Positions 26,501-35,049 of a stretch of DNA of 64,000 nucleotides are shown here, piece by piece. Each line of letters begins with the position of its first letter. The stretch's first letter is position 1. The notes beneath the pieces are model-generated. The model saw only the letters and a program-made list of their open reading frames with translations. It searched no databases and was not told where the DNA came from. A program made the translations under genes and the position numbers. The stretch comes from Candidatus Heimdallarchaeota archaeon LC_3 (GTDB taxonomy: Archaea > Asgardarchaeota > Heimdallarchaeia > Hodarchaeales > LC-3): contig MDVS01000048.1 in NCBI GenBank assembly GCA_001940645.1, positions 90,425 to 154,424 of the forward strand, written 5' to 3'.

Positions 26501-29500
26501 TTCTAAAGCTGATCTTAATTGTTGAATGATTTCGGTTAATTCTGGATTTTCCGCAAATATATCAGAAGAAATGAAATAAAGATCCTCTATAGTTGTAATC
26601 TCAATACTTTCTAACTCACGTCTCAATTTTTTGTCTATTCCCATTACTTCGTCTTCAATTGGGAATTTATCTTCTTGACTTTTGATTTTTACTCTTGATT
26701 GAAGCGCTATAATCTCTTCGAAAGAATCTCCTATTAAATCTGCAAGGTTTTCAGGGGGAATGATCATAAATTCTAATATTGTATGAATATTTTGCATCTG
26801 AAGCCTTAATACTAAATCAGGTGAAATAGGTTCATATAGCGATGTATCTTTTTGCTCTAACTCTTGTGTATCAACATTCTCAATAGTACCAGCTTTTTTC
26901 TTATTAGAAGATTTTTGACGTTTTTTTCGGCTATCAAATACTATAAGACCTACTGGGAGATCTAAAACTTGTCTTACAGCACGAATTTCTGACCAATCAA
27001 TACCTTCAACAGCGAAAGTAGACGGATGTAAAGTAAAATAAATATCCTCGATTGTTTTAATATCTACAGAAGCTAATTGTCTTACGATAGACGGGGATAG
27101 CAAGCTCGAATCCTTCAGTGATCTTCCGGGTAGAAATGCATCTATTATTTTTCTTGAGGTTGAGATATTGGAAACTTCTGGAATTAAGGATTCCAACTCT
27201 GCGATAGGCCAAAATAAAAGATCAGAAACTTTTCTAATTCCTTCATTAATGAATTTTCTTATACTGACAGGATCCACATATGGTAAAAAGACGACAGGAC
27301 TGTTTAAGAGCCTTCTAACTTCATCAATAGCTTTTTGTAATTCTTCTCTATTCTTTTCAGTAATTTCTTTTGGAATAATCTGATAATCTTTTAAGAATAA
27401 GACGTTTTCCGCTGTAAATACATTATATTGATTTAAAGTTTGTTTTGTAGATTTGGGAATTATTTTAATATTGTCAAGTGAAACGCTTAATTCGTTAACC
27501 CTAGTCTTTATTTGTTCTAAATTAATTTGCTGTTTTAATGTTAATAACTCAATAAGACTCATTTTAAGTTTATTATATTCATCTTCAGGCCATATTAGGA
27601 AATCATAAATTGAAATTATTCCATGTTGAATAACACTAGCAAAATTTTTTGGAGGAAAATGAGGAAAAGCAACAATTGGTGAATTAAGTGTGTTCTGGAT
27701 GTATTCAATGTCTTTCCAAAGAGATTTTGCCTTTGAATTAATAACCTGTTCTTTTTCTACATGCATAATTTCTTCAGTTATTAGAAAGTTATTTTCATGA
27801 AATTTAGCTCTCAATTCTGGTTCTAAATAATTTAATGGAATACCCCACTGAGTCTTGATCTCTTTTATGAAATCAACATCAATTAAATCTCCTACAATTT
27901 CTTTGATAACATGAATTGGAGTAATTAAAAAGTCATAAACCGTCAATATATGAGAATCTGTTAATTTTTCTTCTATTGCAGGAGGAATCCAGACAAGTTT
28001 TTCCAAATACAATGGAGATTTTGAATTATATTCAGTAAGATTCTCTTTTCTAAATTTATTAATTAAATAAATTTTATGGTTTTTATCTATCTTATCGGTT
28101 TCTACAGAAATGAGATCATACAAATTTCTTATTTTTTTCTTCTCTAATAGTTGTAAATATTCGGGTTCATCTTTTATTATATTACCCAAACTTATTTTAG
28201 CTTTTTCCTCCTCATCTATATCTCCGAGAACGTTTCCTTTCAACTCATCTAAAACACTAGCAATTAATATATCTAATTCGATCAAATTTTTTGGATGTGC
28301 ATCAATTTCATCGATAAAATCTTGCCACGTTTTCAATTTAAGTTTAGAGGTTAAAACTTTCTTGGAATCCCCAGACAGCCAATTAACTCCAACAGCTGTA
28401 ATGTTTTCTTTCAAAATTTTAGTTTTAGTTACATCAGATTTAATATATCTGAGAAAAAAGCTTTGGATTGCTGGAATATTAGCTTTATGAAAAAATTCAT
28501 TATTGAATTTTAATAAAAATTCAGCCTTAGTTGAGACCCCTTTAGACTTAAAATCGCTATCTATTTCAGGTGTAACCCATTTTAGTGAAGACATTAAATG
28601 TTGCGGACTATTGAGCATTCCTTTTTTCTTTGCAAGTTGAATGAGTCTATGTTTTTCTAAATACGATATTTTATCAATTAATCCTACAACAAATAAGAAG
28701 TTTTCATTTGTTGTTGCAAAAAAATCCCACACTGTTGAAATCCATCTTCTAGAGAGAGATTTTTCTATTTTTTCAAAATCCTGAAAACCTTTTTCTATCC
28801 AAGCAGGCATTAATTTTAATTCAGAGACTTTCGGAGAAGAAGGAGTAAGATCCAATCTTTTTACTGATACATGTTTTATTTCACGAATTCTTTCTGCACT
28901 TAATAATTTGGTTTTAGCAATTATCTCATTATCAGTAAATAGGAAATCTACACCTGTAACTATCCCTAAATCATCCAATTCTCTTCTTACACGTCCTTCT
29001 AATTCAGCCCACGATCGTAGTGAATAAATTGGGGGACTTGGAGGTTTATATCTTCTAAATGATTTTGGTGTTGCTTCTACTAAAGCTCTACTCATCAAAT
29101 TTTCGATATTAGTTAAATCAAAAGGCAAAATTTCGCTTGGCATGCTTTGTAATATTTCAGAAAGTGCTTTTGATACTTTAGGAGCATAGAATTCGAATCT
29201 ACTTTTTCTTTGTTTTTCTCTCGAAGTCCGTTCTTTTCTCGATAAGAAAGTTCTAACTCTGCTTCCTAACGTTTTAAGAATTTGAACAAGCTCTTCTCGT
29301 ATTTCTTTAACATCAGCTATGTATTCTTTAGATGTCTCTGGAAAAGGAATCTTAGTTGAGACCAAGGAAACTGCTATAGCAACTGGAGCAGTATTGATGT
29401 TGATTTTATAATCCTTCCAATTCAGATTTTTATCATCAAAAATAACTTTAGTTACAATATCATTTCCTGGGCCGAATAATAAGGGGATACGATTTGCAAA

Positions 29501-30775
29501 TCTATAAATTTTTGCATTCTTTGAATCTTTTGATCCACCTTCTGAAGAACTTTCGTCTTCTAATTGTTTACCTCCATAAGCAATAGCAGCTTCGATTACA
29601 AAAGGATGACCACCATAAGCTCCTACTGGACTTGAAATAGATTCAGCAATTTCAGGGTTAAGTTCCCGAATCAATCCTCTTTTTAATTTATCCTCACCTA
29701 ATGGAGATAATCCCGCTCCCGATGGCCGAACAAAGGTAAATCGTTTTACTTGATCCTTTTGCTTTCCTTTTGCTTTTTTTGGTGAAATAGATGCTTGAAA
29801 ACCATCATGAACAATTCTCCTAATATCAGAACTTGCTAATTTTTTAGGATTGCTCTTTTCAGGGACATTAATGAATTCCAAAAAGTCCCGTGCTTTTTTT
29901 GGAGTTATCCCTTCAAAATGGTTAACTAAGAAATCAACCATGTTAGTTTTTTTTGTAAAATTTATTTCACGTTTTAACTGGGTAATGTCAACCCCCCATG
30001 GATGAATTTTTGTAGTTTCCGGATATTCAGGCATTTCATCAACAACTCTCTCCAATATAATGGTTTCATTGTCTGGTAATTCAATTTTAAGCTCAGCATA
30101 AGGAGTGATAACTGCTAATGCATGAAAATAATCTTTTACATAACGCTTAGCAAGTGTCCATGAACCTGTAAAAGTTACTGATACTTCAGTGCCACTTTTT
30201 TTAAATCCCTCAGCATTTGATGCAGGAAAAACATCTTTTTTCTTAATTATCGGTTCATTTTTTTGCAAATTAATAAACAATTCGTGACGGGATGTTATTT
30301 TTTCTTTAAAATACCTTGAAGTCACTACTATTGGTAGATCAACGGTAGCCATTGCATTAAGTAATACCATTTTAGCTCCAAGGCCAAAACGACCACGTGA
30401 TTGGCGAGCACCATAATTTGATCCAGTTAAAACCCTACCAAACAAATCAGGTACTGCCTTTTCCTGTACCCCCATTCCATTGTCTCTAATAGTTAATCTG
30501 ATGAAATCCAGTCGCTCTTCTTTACGATACTTTTTGACTTGTAAAAGTTTTTCGATTTCGCTTGCTAGTAAGATCTCGATTTTGATAAACATTTCAGGAA
30601 GACGTTGAATTTTTTCAGCAGCATCAAGACCATTCTCTACCAGTTCTCTAACACTAGTAAAAACTACTCTAAGCGAATTGTCAAATCCTGCTATAGCCTT
30701 ATTATCATGAAAGAAGTCTGCTGCACTGCGTCTTTGTATTGCTTCTTCTGGTATTTCAATCTCTTTAAGAGCCAT
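23564..30775 (-). CDS. top6B: Giant DNA topoisomerase VI subunit B with about 1700-residue helical-repeat extension
   Basis: The first 530 residues are an ordinary Top6B. The GHKL ATPase has ELVENGLDAAE, DNGMGV, GRFGLGAKM and the SGTEVSV strand. An H2TH domain lies at about 285-335 (DFLEFINVPEK) and the transducer runs to about 530, with SPVGAYGGHPFVIEAA and the lysine-containing RTFLSRKERTS. Known B subunits end within 530-700 residues; this one has 2403. From about 660 to 2320 it consists of some twenty diverged units, each with a core like GI-x-TI-x-DFL-x-x-P and then a short helix pair like ELE..KLLRSALEIP, which resemble helix-hairpin-helix repeats. The last 60 residues are a Lys/Ser tail (KKTSSKRTQSKK). 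No stop or frameshift interrupts it, so fusion by sequencing error is unlikely. A TATA element 22 bases upstream suggests a leaderless message. Confidence 0.92.
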   Translation of the reverse strand: MALKEIEIPEEAIQRRSAADFFHDNKAIAGFDNSLRVVFTSVRELVENGLDAAEKIQRLPEMFIKIEILLASEIEKLLQVKKYRKEERLDFIRLTIRDNGMGVQEKAVPDLFGRVLTGSNYGARQSRGRFGLGAKMVLLNAMATVDLPIVVTSRYFKEKITSRHELFINLQKNEPIIKKKDVFPASNAEGFKKSGTEVSVTFTGSWTLAKRYVKDYFHALAVITPYAELKIELPDNETIILERVVDEMPEYPETTKIHPWGVDITQLKREINFTKKTNMVDFLVNHFEGITPKKARDFLEFINVPEKSNPKKLASSDIRRIVHDGFQASISPKKAKGKQKDQVKRFTFVRPSGAGLSPLGEDKLKRGLIRELNPEIAESISSPVGAYGGHPFVIEAAIAYGGKQLEDESSSEGGSKDSKNAKIYRFANRIPLLFGPGNDIVTKVIFDDKNLNWKDYKININTAPVAIAVSLVSTKIPFPETSKEYIADVKEIREELVQILKTLGSRVRTFLSRKERTSREKQRKSRFEFYAPKVSKALSEILQSMPSEILPFDLTNIENLMSRALVEATPKSFRRYKPPSPPIYSLRSWAELEGRVRRELDDLGIVTGVDFLFTDNEIIAKTKLLSAERIREIKHVSVKRLDLTPSSPKVSELKLMPAWIEKGFQDFEKIEKSLSRRWISTVWDFFATTNENFLFVVGLIDKISYLEKHRLIQLAKKKGMLNSPQHLMSSLKWVTPEIDSDFKSKGVSTKAEFLLKFNNEFFHKANIPAIQSFFLRYIKSDVTKTKILKENITAVGVNWLSGDSKKVLTSKLKLKTWQDFIDEIDAHPKNLIELDILIASVLDELKGNVLGDIDEEEKAKISLGNIIKDEPEYLQLLEKKKIRNLYDLISVETDKIDKNHKIYLINKFRKENLTEYNSKSPLYLEKLVWIPPAIEEKLTDSHILTVYDFLITPIHVIKEIVGDLIDVDFIKEIKTQWGIPLNYLEPELRAKFHENNFLITEEIMHVEKEQVINSKAKSLWKDIEYIQNTLNSPIVAFPHFPPKNFASVIQHGIISIYDFLIWPEDEYNKLKMSLIELLTLKQQINLEQIKTRVNELSVSLDNIKIIPKSTKQTLNQYNVFTAENVLFLKDYQIIPKEITEKNREELQKAIDEVRRLLNSPVVFLPYVDPVSIRKFINEGIRKVSDLLFWPIAELESLIPEVSNISTSRKIIDAFLPGRSLKDSSLLSPSIVRQLASVDIKTIEDIYFTLHPSTFAVEGIDWSEIRAVRQVLDLPVGLIVFDSRKKRQKSSNKKKAGTIENVDTQELEQKDTSLYEPISPDLVLRLQMQNIHTILEFMIIPPENLADLIGDSFEEIIALQSRVKIKSQEDKFPIEDEVMGIDKKLRRELESIEITTIEDLYFISSDIFAENPELTEIIQQLRSALEIPLTVLEEFTPNMVQTLEKRQISTLIHFIMYPNDKLADLLEVSEERIEEGIKRQINLVDISKIVAYPISTIKELSQKYQVLLKHNGIYSIAELLSLKTSKHKILHDEPAINDVLQDISIQQIQELVEESQLVMIQILGKQMTQRLQSKGITTLEDIVMISDEKRDDLASDEELWSKIKLIRDQLKLPADYIVSSRFRSAVQTCALNDIVTVLDFLAVSTEEIQNLGISENEISEIKKSLQLENLLPYFRIPIVTFQEFKSYVTSLQENNIETIGEFLYTSPKEIKNIIIQKEFDVKEFYNKFSFWDTIESLNIPITYVMDLDQSIITNLSRRKISTLMDWWKTSTDLLTSLLTVDEYELKQLWNNLNWDSIWESLSYPVAIDDNIPGTWKLKASENIEQSLGKVLIQSNSAIQKLFDTSERNIKHWKSKITSKDIITQYKSNPRKKLYSAFVQYYKHERGSKEPSTLYEREINGKLYNLVDLKIKWEIPIQSISDLPVNITTKLLQANLNQLKDLYLISEGDLEKYVGLDAKSIKLLLDKTWVPEVSVKEKALQSIEKFTFVSDSLKKNLEKYGFKYLSDLKKSSGAPEEIQKEIQTLYRISKTPILFITNITDSEINTLLENNIFTIEELYFSTKEDEYLTLKEKVKSTKEIEKSRGVTGLSKELFKALSDSLQSSLSKQLGFDDYCLEEIAFTNITPNPEISLNKSDTISLEKFLSVFFTPINNVSLIYDQNPYLIEKLHSMDIHFLFQFLRQNNNLKVMSEKLDVPLTKIRYIFNNLDFIKISVSVKKDAVNLSIQNNLIRLSEKDIEFLNSIGIFTMQELFNPQIYLVKKDDLRDLERMIKDKSLLNPHDISIARINGIPLSDINKLRNIGIKTLKDFIIVPGSVIRQNTKIKATEIGTIKIIPQIMKKEVIQTRIDKLFKPEPRKELKLKQKSLPKSKSSNKSGSTKKTSSKRTQSKKNSIVKSSKTSSKRRK
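23570..23577 (-). promoter_or_regulatory. Shine-Dalgarno of top6A inside the end of top6B
   Basis: AAAGGAGG on the minus strand lies in the last codons of top6B, five bases before the first and eight before the second of two adjacent ATG codons of top6A. It indicates translation of A by reinitiation on the same message and favours the second ATG. Confidence 0.7.
23800..28830 (-). repeat. About twenty diverged 50-80-residue repeats in topoisomerase VI B
   Basis: The protein pattern G-I-x-T-I-x-D/E-F/L-L recurs at roughly residues 680, 945, 1055, 1187, 1245, 1335, 1397, 1452, 1515, 1578, 1637, 1695, 1762, 1937, 2050, 2242 and 2298. Examples are ILTVYDFLITP, GIRKVSDLLFWP, NIHTILEFMIIPP, QISTLIHFIMYP, GITTLEDIVMIS and GIKTLKDFIIVP. 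Many units are followed by a turn such as LEIPLTVL or LKLPADYI. The units are too diverged to show as DNA repeats, so the array is old and under selection for structure. Confidence 0.75.
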
Positions 30776-31130
30776 AAAAATAAACCCATTTTTTTATAGT
30801 ATAACAAAATTATGAATATTATTGTAAAAAAACAAAAATTTGAAAAGTGTAATGTGTATTTGATAGAATCAAAATGTGGTGTTTTATAAAGTTTGTATAT
30901 AGAATCCTCAAAAGGGTTACCCTAACCCAAAAAAAAAAAATGAAAAAATTGTAAAACGCGATCATGAATTTCTTACATTTATCTATGATGACATTTTATA
31001 ATTCTGAATCATTTTTTCAATTTTTAAAAAACAGTTTAATTAGTAACAATAATCTTGTGAGTTCGAAGAATGGGAAAAAAAAAAGGAAAACAAAAAACAG
31101 AGAATAAAAACTCATCAACAGCGACTTCCA
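30776..31130. other. Divergent intergenic region, top6B and endonuclease III
   Basis: This region holds the leftward top6B promoter next to 30775 and a TATA-like TTTAATTA near 31036 for the rightward gene. A run of A around 30930 and another at 31075-31084 are conspicuous. A short frame at 31070-31147 begins with a Lys-rich stretch and overlaps the endonuclease III start in another frame. No RNA gene was recognised. Confidence 0.45.
30791..30803 (-). promoter_or_regulatory. TATA-like promoter of top6B
   Basis: On the minus strand TATACTATAAAAA is centred about 22 bases before the ATG at 30775. It fits an archaeal TATA box for a leaderless message that would carry both topoisomerase VI subunits. 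Confidence 0.5.
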
Positions 31131-31823
31131 ATGTCTACATCAATTGATATAGAAAATTTTTTATCCACTATTGAAACAGAAATGGAAAAATTCAGAGTTA
31201 CTACTCTGAAAAATGTTGCTAAAAAAACAAGAGATCCATTTAGAGTTCTCATTGGTTGTATTATATCTCTACGAACAAAAGATGAAGTAACACATGAAGC
31301 ATCAACAAGATTGTTTAATGTTGCTGATTCTCCAACAAAAATGAGCAATTTATCAGAAGAAGATATCGAAAAACTAATTTATCCGGCAGGATTTTATAGA
31401 AATAAAGCAAAACAAATTAAGGAAATAGCAAAACAACTAGCTGAAGAACATAATTCAAAAGTACCGAAATCCATAGATCAATTAGTCTCTTTTAAAGGTG
31501 TTGGAAGAAAAACAGCTAATTTGGTTGTAACTCTAGGTTATAATCTCCCAGGAATCTGTGTGGATACTCATGTAGCCAGAATAGTCCACAGAATTGGTTA
31601 TATTGAACCAAAGAAATTTGATGAAAAGGGATTACCTGTATTTCATTCACCAGACGATGTGGAGATGAAATTAAGAAAAAGATTACCAAAAATTTGGTGG
31701 ATACCGATAAATGACCTATTGGTTACTTGGGGCCAGAATATCTGTAAACCCATATCTCCTATCTGTTCAAAGTGTTTTGTTTTTGAGAAATGTCCAAAAG
31801 TTGGAGTTATAAAGAACAGGTAA
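31131..31823 (+). CDS. nth: Endonuclease III (DNA glycosylase/AP lyase)
   Basis: The helix-hairpin-helix with catalytic Lys reads LVSFKGVGRKTANLV, and the catalytic Asp is in CVDTHVARI. The C-terminal iron-sulfur cluster motif is C-x6-C-x2-C-x5-C (CKPISPICSKCFVFEKC). These are the full set for an Nth-type enzyme, which removes oxidised pyrimidines and nicks the abasic site in base-excision repair. The length of 230 is usual. ATG 31131 is chosen. An upstream ATG at 31070 is in another frame, although its Lys-rich peptide MGKKKGKQK would suit a DNA-binding tail and sits right after a ten-A run. Confidence 0.92.
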   Translation: MSTSIDIENFLSTIETEMEKFRVTTLKNVAKKTRDPFRVLIGCIISLRTKDEVTHEASTRLFNVADSPTKMSNLSEEDIEKLIYPAGFYRNKAKQIKEIAKQLAEEHNSKVPKSIDQLVSFKGVGRKTANLVVTLGYNLPGICVDTHVARIVHRIGYIEPKKFDEKGLPVFHSPDDVEMKLRKRLPKIWWIPINDLLVTWGQNICKPISPICSKCFVFEKCPKVGVIKNR

Positions 31824-31980
31824 TAGAAAATCATAAAAAAATTTGATTGAATGGATTAAACTTTCCTTTTTTATTTTAACCAATAACTCATATCAGTTAC
31901 TCTCTTCACTAAATATACTATTAAATGATAATTAATTTGTAAAATACAGACTAAAATCCTACAAATTGTTGATAACTATT

Positions 31981-33438
31981 ATGAAAATAGATACTAAGCA
32001 AGAAATTACCTTGGATGAAGACGTTGATGTATATATAGTTCCAGTCTTTGAAGAAGGGGAAATTAATTCACTTTTTCCAAAACCAGATTCTTATGATTTT
32101 AAAGGAAAATCAGGAGATTTATTTAAGTTATATGGCCAAAAACCCAAAAGAATAATATATATTGGGTTAGGAAAGCAATCAGATGCTACTCCGGACAGTA
32201 TAAGAAAGAATTTCGGCACTATAGCTAGAAAAATTCGAAACAAAAAATATACTAAATATGTAGTTGTATTTCCTGCATCTTTACACCTTGAAGTTGATAA
32301 ATTTACAGAAATAGTTGTCGAAGCATCGATTTTAGGATCGTATAAATTTGAAAAATATCTTACTGATCCGGAAAGAAAACGAGAACCAATAAGTCAATTA
32401 ATTCTCTTAACAGGAACCCATGATTCATCTCTTATAAGCCAAGGGCTAGAATACGGAAAAATTGTAGCTGAAGCTACTAACTTCACAAGAGATTTGAACA
32501 ATACACCCCATATGGATATGAATGCAATTATTATGGCTCAACAAGCGAAAACCATGGCTGAAGCTAATGGTCTTGATGTCAAAATATTAGGACGAGATGA
32601 AGCACAAAAAGAAGACATGAATCTATTTTTGAGCGTAAATAACGGATCTAAGGATGTGGTTCCCCCTCAATTTGTAGTATTAGAATATAATCCCTCAGAT
32701 GCAAAGAAAACAATTGTTTTTGTTGGAAAAGGTATTACTTTCGATACGGGTGGGATATCCTTAAAACCTGGTGCAGGAATGGGAGATATGTTATATGATA
32801 TGTGTGGTGCTGGTGCAGTTATTGGAGCTATGCAAGCTATAGCACAAATTAAGCCAAGAGGAGTTAAAGTTGTCGGAATAACACCTTTAACTGATAATTC
32901 ACCCTCAGGTTCTGCTACAAAACCTGGTGATATTATTAAATCAAAAAATGGAAAAACTGTTCAAATAGAAAATACTGATGCTGAAGGCCGTCTTGTTTTA
33001 GCTGATGCTTTGACTTATGCGGAGCGTTACAACCCAGATTTTGTTATTGATCTTGCAACTCTCACTGGTGCATGTGTAATCGCTTTAGGAGGAGTTTATG
33101 CTGCTTCATATTTCAATAATGTAGATGATAATGTTAAAAACTCATTATTGAAAAGTGGGGATTACACTGGAGATCTACTTTGGCATATGCCTTTAAATAA
33201 AGAATATTTCGAGCAAATCAAAGATAGACACGCTGATATTAAAAATACTGGTGGTAGACCAGCTGGTTCGATAACAGCAGCGATGTTCTTAAAAGAATTT
33301 GCAGAAAAATATCCATGGTGCCACTTAGATATTGCTGGGACCGCATGGGGTGATAAAGAAAAAGGTTATCGTCCTAAAGGTGCTACTGGTTTTGGTACAC
33401 GAATTTTAATTGAATTTATAAGAAATCTAAATATTTAA
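31981..33438 (+). CDS. pepA: Leucyl aminopeptidase, family M17
   Basis: The C-terminal catalytic domain has all M17 landmarks: GKGITFDTGGISLKPG (metal ligands Lys and Asp), the signature NTDAEGRLVLADAL (about residue 330) and the bicarbonate-site Arg in it, and DLATLTGACVIALG. The N-terminal Macro-like domain includes IYIGLGKQ. The enzyme is a cytoplasmic hexamer with two metal ions that removes N-terminal residues from peptides. The usual length is about 480-500. The first ATG in frame, 31981, gives 485 residues; TTG codons at 31966 and 31969 would add only a few. It is a single gene. Confidence 0.92.
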   Translation: MKIDTKQEITLDEDVDVYIVPVFEEGEINSLFPKPDSYDFKGKSGDLFKLYGQKPKRIIYIGLGKQSDATPDSIRKNFGTIARKIRNKKYTKYVVVFPASLHLEVDKFTEIVVEASILGSYKFEKYLTDPERKREPISQLILLTGTHDSSLISQGLEYGKIVAEATNFTRDLNNTPHMDMNAIIMAQQAKTMAEANGLDVKILGRDEAQKEDMNLFLSVNNGSKDVVPPQFVVLEYNPSDAKKTIVFVGKGITFDTGGISLKPGAGMGDMLYDMCGAGAVIGAMQAIAQIKPRGVKVVGITPLTDNSPSGSATKPGDIIKSKNGKTVQIENTDAEGRLVLADALTYAERYNPDFVIDLATLTGACVIALGGVYAASYFNNVDDNVKNSLLKSGDYTGDLLWHMPLNKEYFEQIKDRHADIKNTGGRPAGSITAAMFLKEFAEKYPWCHLDIAGTAWGDKEKGYRPKGATGFGTRILIEFIRNLNI

Positions 33439-33659
33439 TTTATCTAATAACATCTTGATTCATTTTTTCTTTTTATCATAATATTTTCTTTATTTAATTT
33501 AATTACGATTAGATAAAAAATCTTTTAACTCCTTAGAATTTGCTTTTCATGTTACACTGGTATGACTAATATGATATAAAATATTATTGAATATTAATAT
33601 CACTATAATCCAGTTTGATCCCTAAAATTTAAAAAAATCAGCTCAACTTGTGATAAATT

Positions 33660-35039
33660 ATGGTAAAAGCAAAATTTACTAAAATCATTAAGAGAGATGG
33701 TAGTATAGCGAATTTTGATAAAGAACGGATTACTGAATCAATTTATCGCGCAGCTGTGGAAGTTGGGGGAAGAGATAAAGATTTAGCTTCAATTGTATCT
33801 GATGAAGTGGTATTTTCATTAAATAAATATACTCATGAAGAAGAATATCCCTCAGTTGAAGAAATTCAGGATTTAATTGAAAAAATTTTGATTGAGAGAG
33901 GTCATGCAAAGACAGCAAAACGATTTATTCTTTACAGAGCTAATTTACAAACAAAGGGATTCGATAAATCTCAGAAACACCAAAAAGTCTTCTTTACTGG
34001 AGCGATTCCTTATCAAAAAATTTGGAATGTACTAGTTTGGAATCTAAAAAACAATGTTGAAACAATTAAAAAATTGAATAAAATTGTTTCTGATCACGAT
34101 AAATTTGTTAGATTAATGAAAAAGTCAGATGCTAGTTATGTAGCAGACGTTGAAGCAGCAGCAAAGCGAATATTGGAAAGAAAGGATGAATTGAAATTAG
34201 TTATTGTTGCTGGTCCTAGTAGTTCAGGTAAAACAACTAGTACAATTATTTTAGAAGATTTTTTAAAAGAACAGGGTATGTCAATAAAAGCAATTAATGT
34301 CGACAATTATTTTCACGATTTAGAGACTCATCCCAAAGATGAATTCGGAGATTATGACTTTGAAATCCCTCAAGCTATCGATATGAAATTATTCAATGAA
34401 CATTTGAAAGAAATGATAGAAGGAAAGGAAATAAATTCACCTATATTCGATTTCAAAACAGGTACAAGAGTGAAAGATGAATCTATTCCACTAAAGCTTG
34501 AACAGAATCAATTGATATTGATAGATTGCTTGCATGGATTATTTCCTGATTTGACATCAGGTGTAAAAGAAGAAGAAAAGTTTAAACTATATTTGGAGAC
34601 CTTAGCGCAACAAAAATCTTCAATATTATCAAAGGAAGGATCTGGTTTTGTGAGATGGACGGATATCCGTCTTCTAAGACGTATGATTCGAGATAAACAA
34701 TACAGAAATTATCAACCTGAGGCAACATTGACACACTGGCACTACGTTCGAAGAAGTGAATTACAATATATCATACCGTATATAAACACCGTAGATCATA
34801 TTTGCAATGGAGCACTTGCATATGAATTGCCAATTCATAAAACTTTGATGGGAGAAAATTTTCCTATTTGGGCAGATAAATATAAATCGGATCCCGAACG
34901 TCAAGATGCTTATCTTAGAGCGGATCGTGTTCGAAAATTGTTTGGGGAAGTTATAGGGGCTACAAAGGAACAAATAGACGCTGTACCTAAAAACAGTTTA
35001 TTTAGAGAATTTATTGGAGGATCAAAAAGAAAATATTGA
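33660..35039 (+). CDS. ATP-cone / uridine-kinase-like P-loop kinase
   Basis: Residues 1-100 are an ATP-cone: KFTKIIKRDGSIANFDKERI, later KRFILYR, as found in ribonucleotide reductases where it senses ATP/dATP. From about 180 onward comes a P-loop kinase of the uridine kinase/phosphoribulokinase family: Walker A VAGPSSSGKTTS, NVDNYFHD, GDYDFEIPQAIDMKLFN and SPIFDFKTGTR. The combination suggests a nucleoside kinase, or a 2-phosphoglycerate-kinase-like enzyme, whose activity is tuned by nucleotide level. The substrate remains open. ATG 33660 is the start. The gene runs convergently into the cation exchanger with ten bases between the two. Confidence 0.75.
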   Translation: MVKAKFTKIIKRDGSIANFDKERITESIYRAAVEVGGRDKDLASIVSDEVVFSLNKYTHEEEYPSVEEIQDLIEKILIERGHAKTAKRFILYRANLQTKGFDKSQKHQKVFFTGAIPYQKIWNVLVWNLKNNVETIKKLNKIVSDHDKFVRLMKKSDASYVADVEAAAKRILERKDELKLVIVAGPSSSGKTTSTIILEDFLKEQGMSIKAINVDNYFHDLETHPKDEFGDYDFEIPQAIDMKLFNEHLKEMIEGKEINSPIFDFKTGTRVKDESIPLKLEQNQLILIDCLHGLFPDLTSGVKEEEKFKLYLETLAQQKSSILSKEGSGFVRWTDIRLLRRMIRDKQYRNYQPEATLTHWHYVRRSELQYIIPYINTVDHICNGALAYELPIHKTLMGENFPIWADKYKSDPERQDAYLRADRVRKLFGEVIGATKEQIDAVPKNSLFREFIGGSKRKY

Positions 35040-35044
35040 TCCTC
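35017..35044. terminator. Stem-loop across the stop codon between convergent genes
   Basis: GAGGATCA and TGATCCTC form a perfect eight-base stem with a twelve-base loop. The stem includes the stop codon of the kinase gene and ends six bases before that of the exchanger gene. Half of its base pairs are G-C, rare in this AT-rich DNA, so it is the best supported of the convergent hairpins. Confidence 0.45.
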
Positions 35045-35049
35045 AAAAA

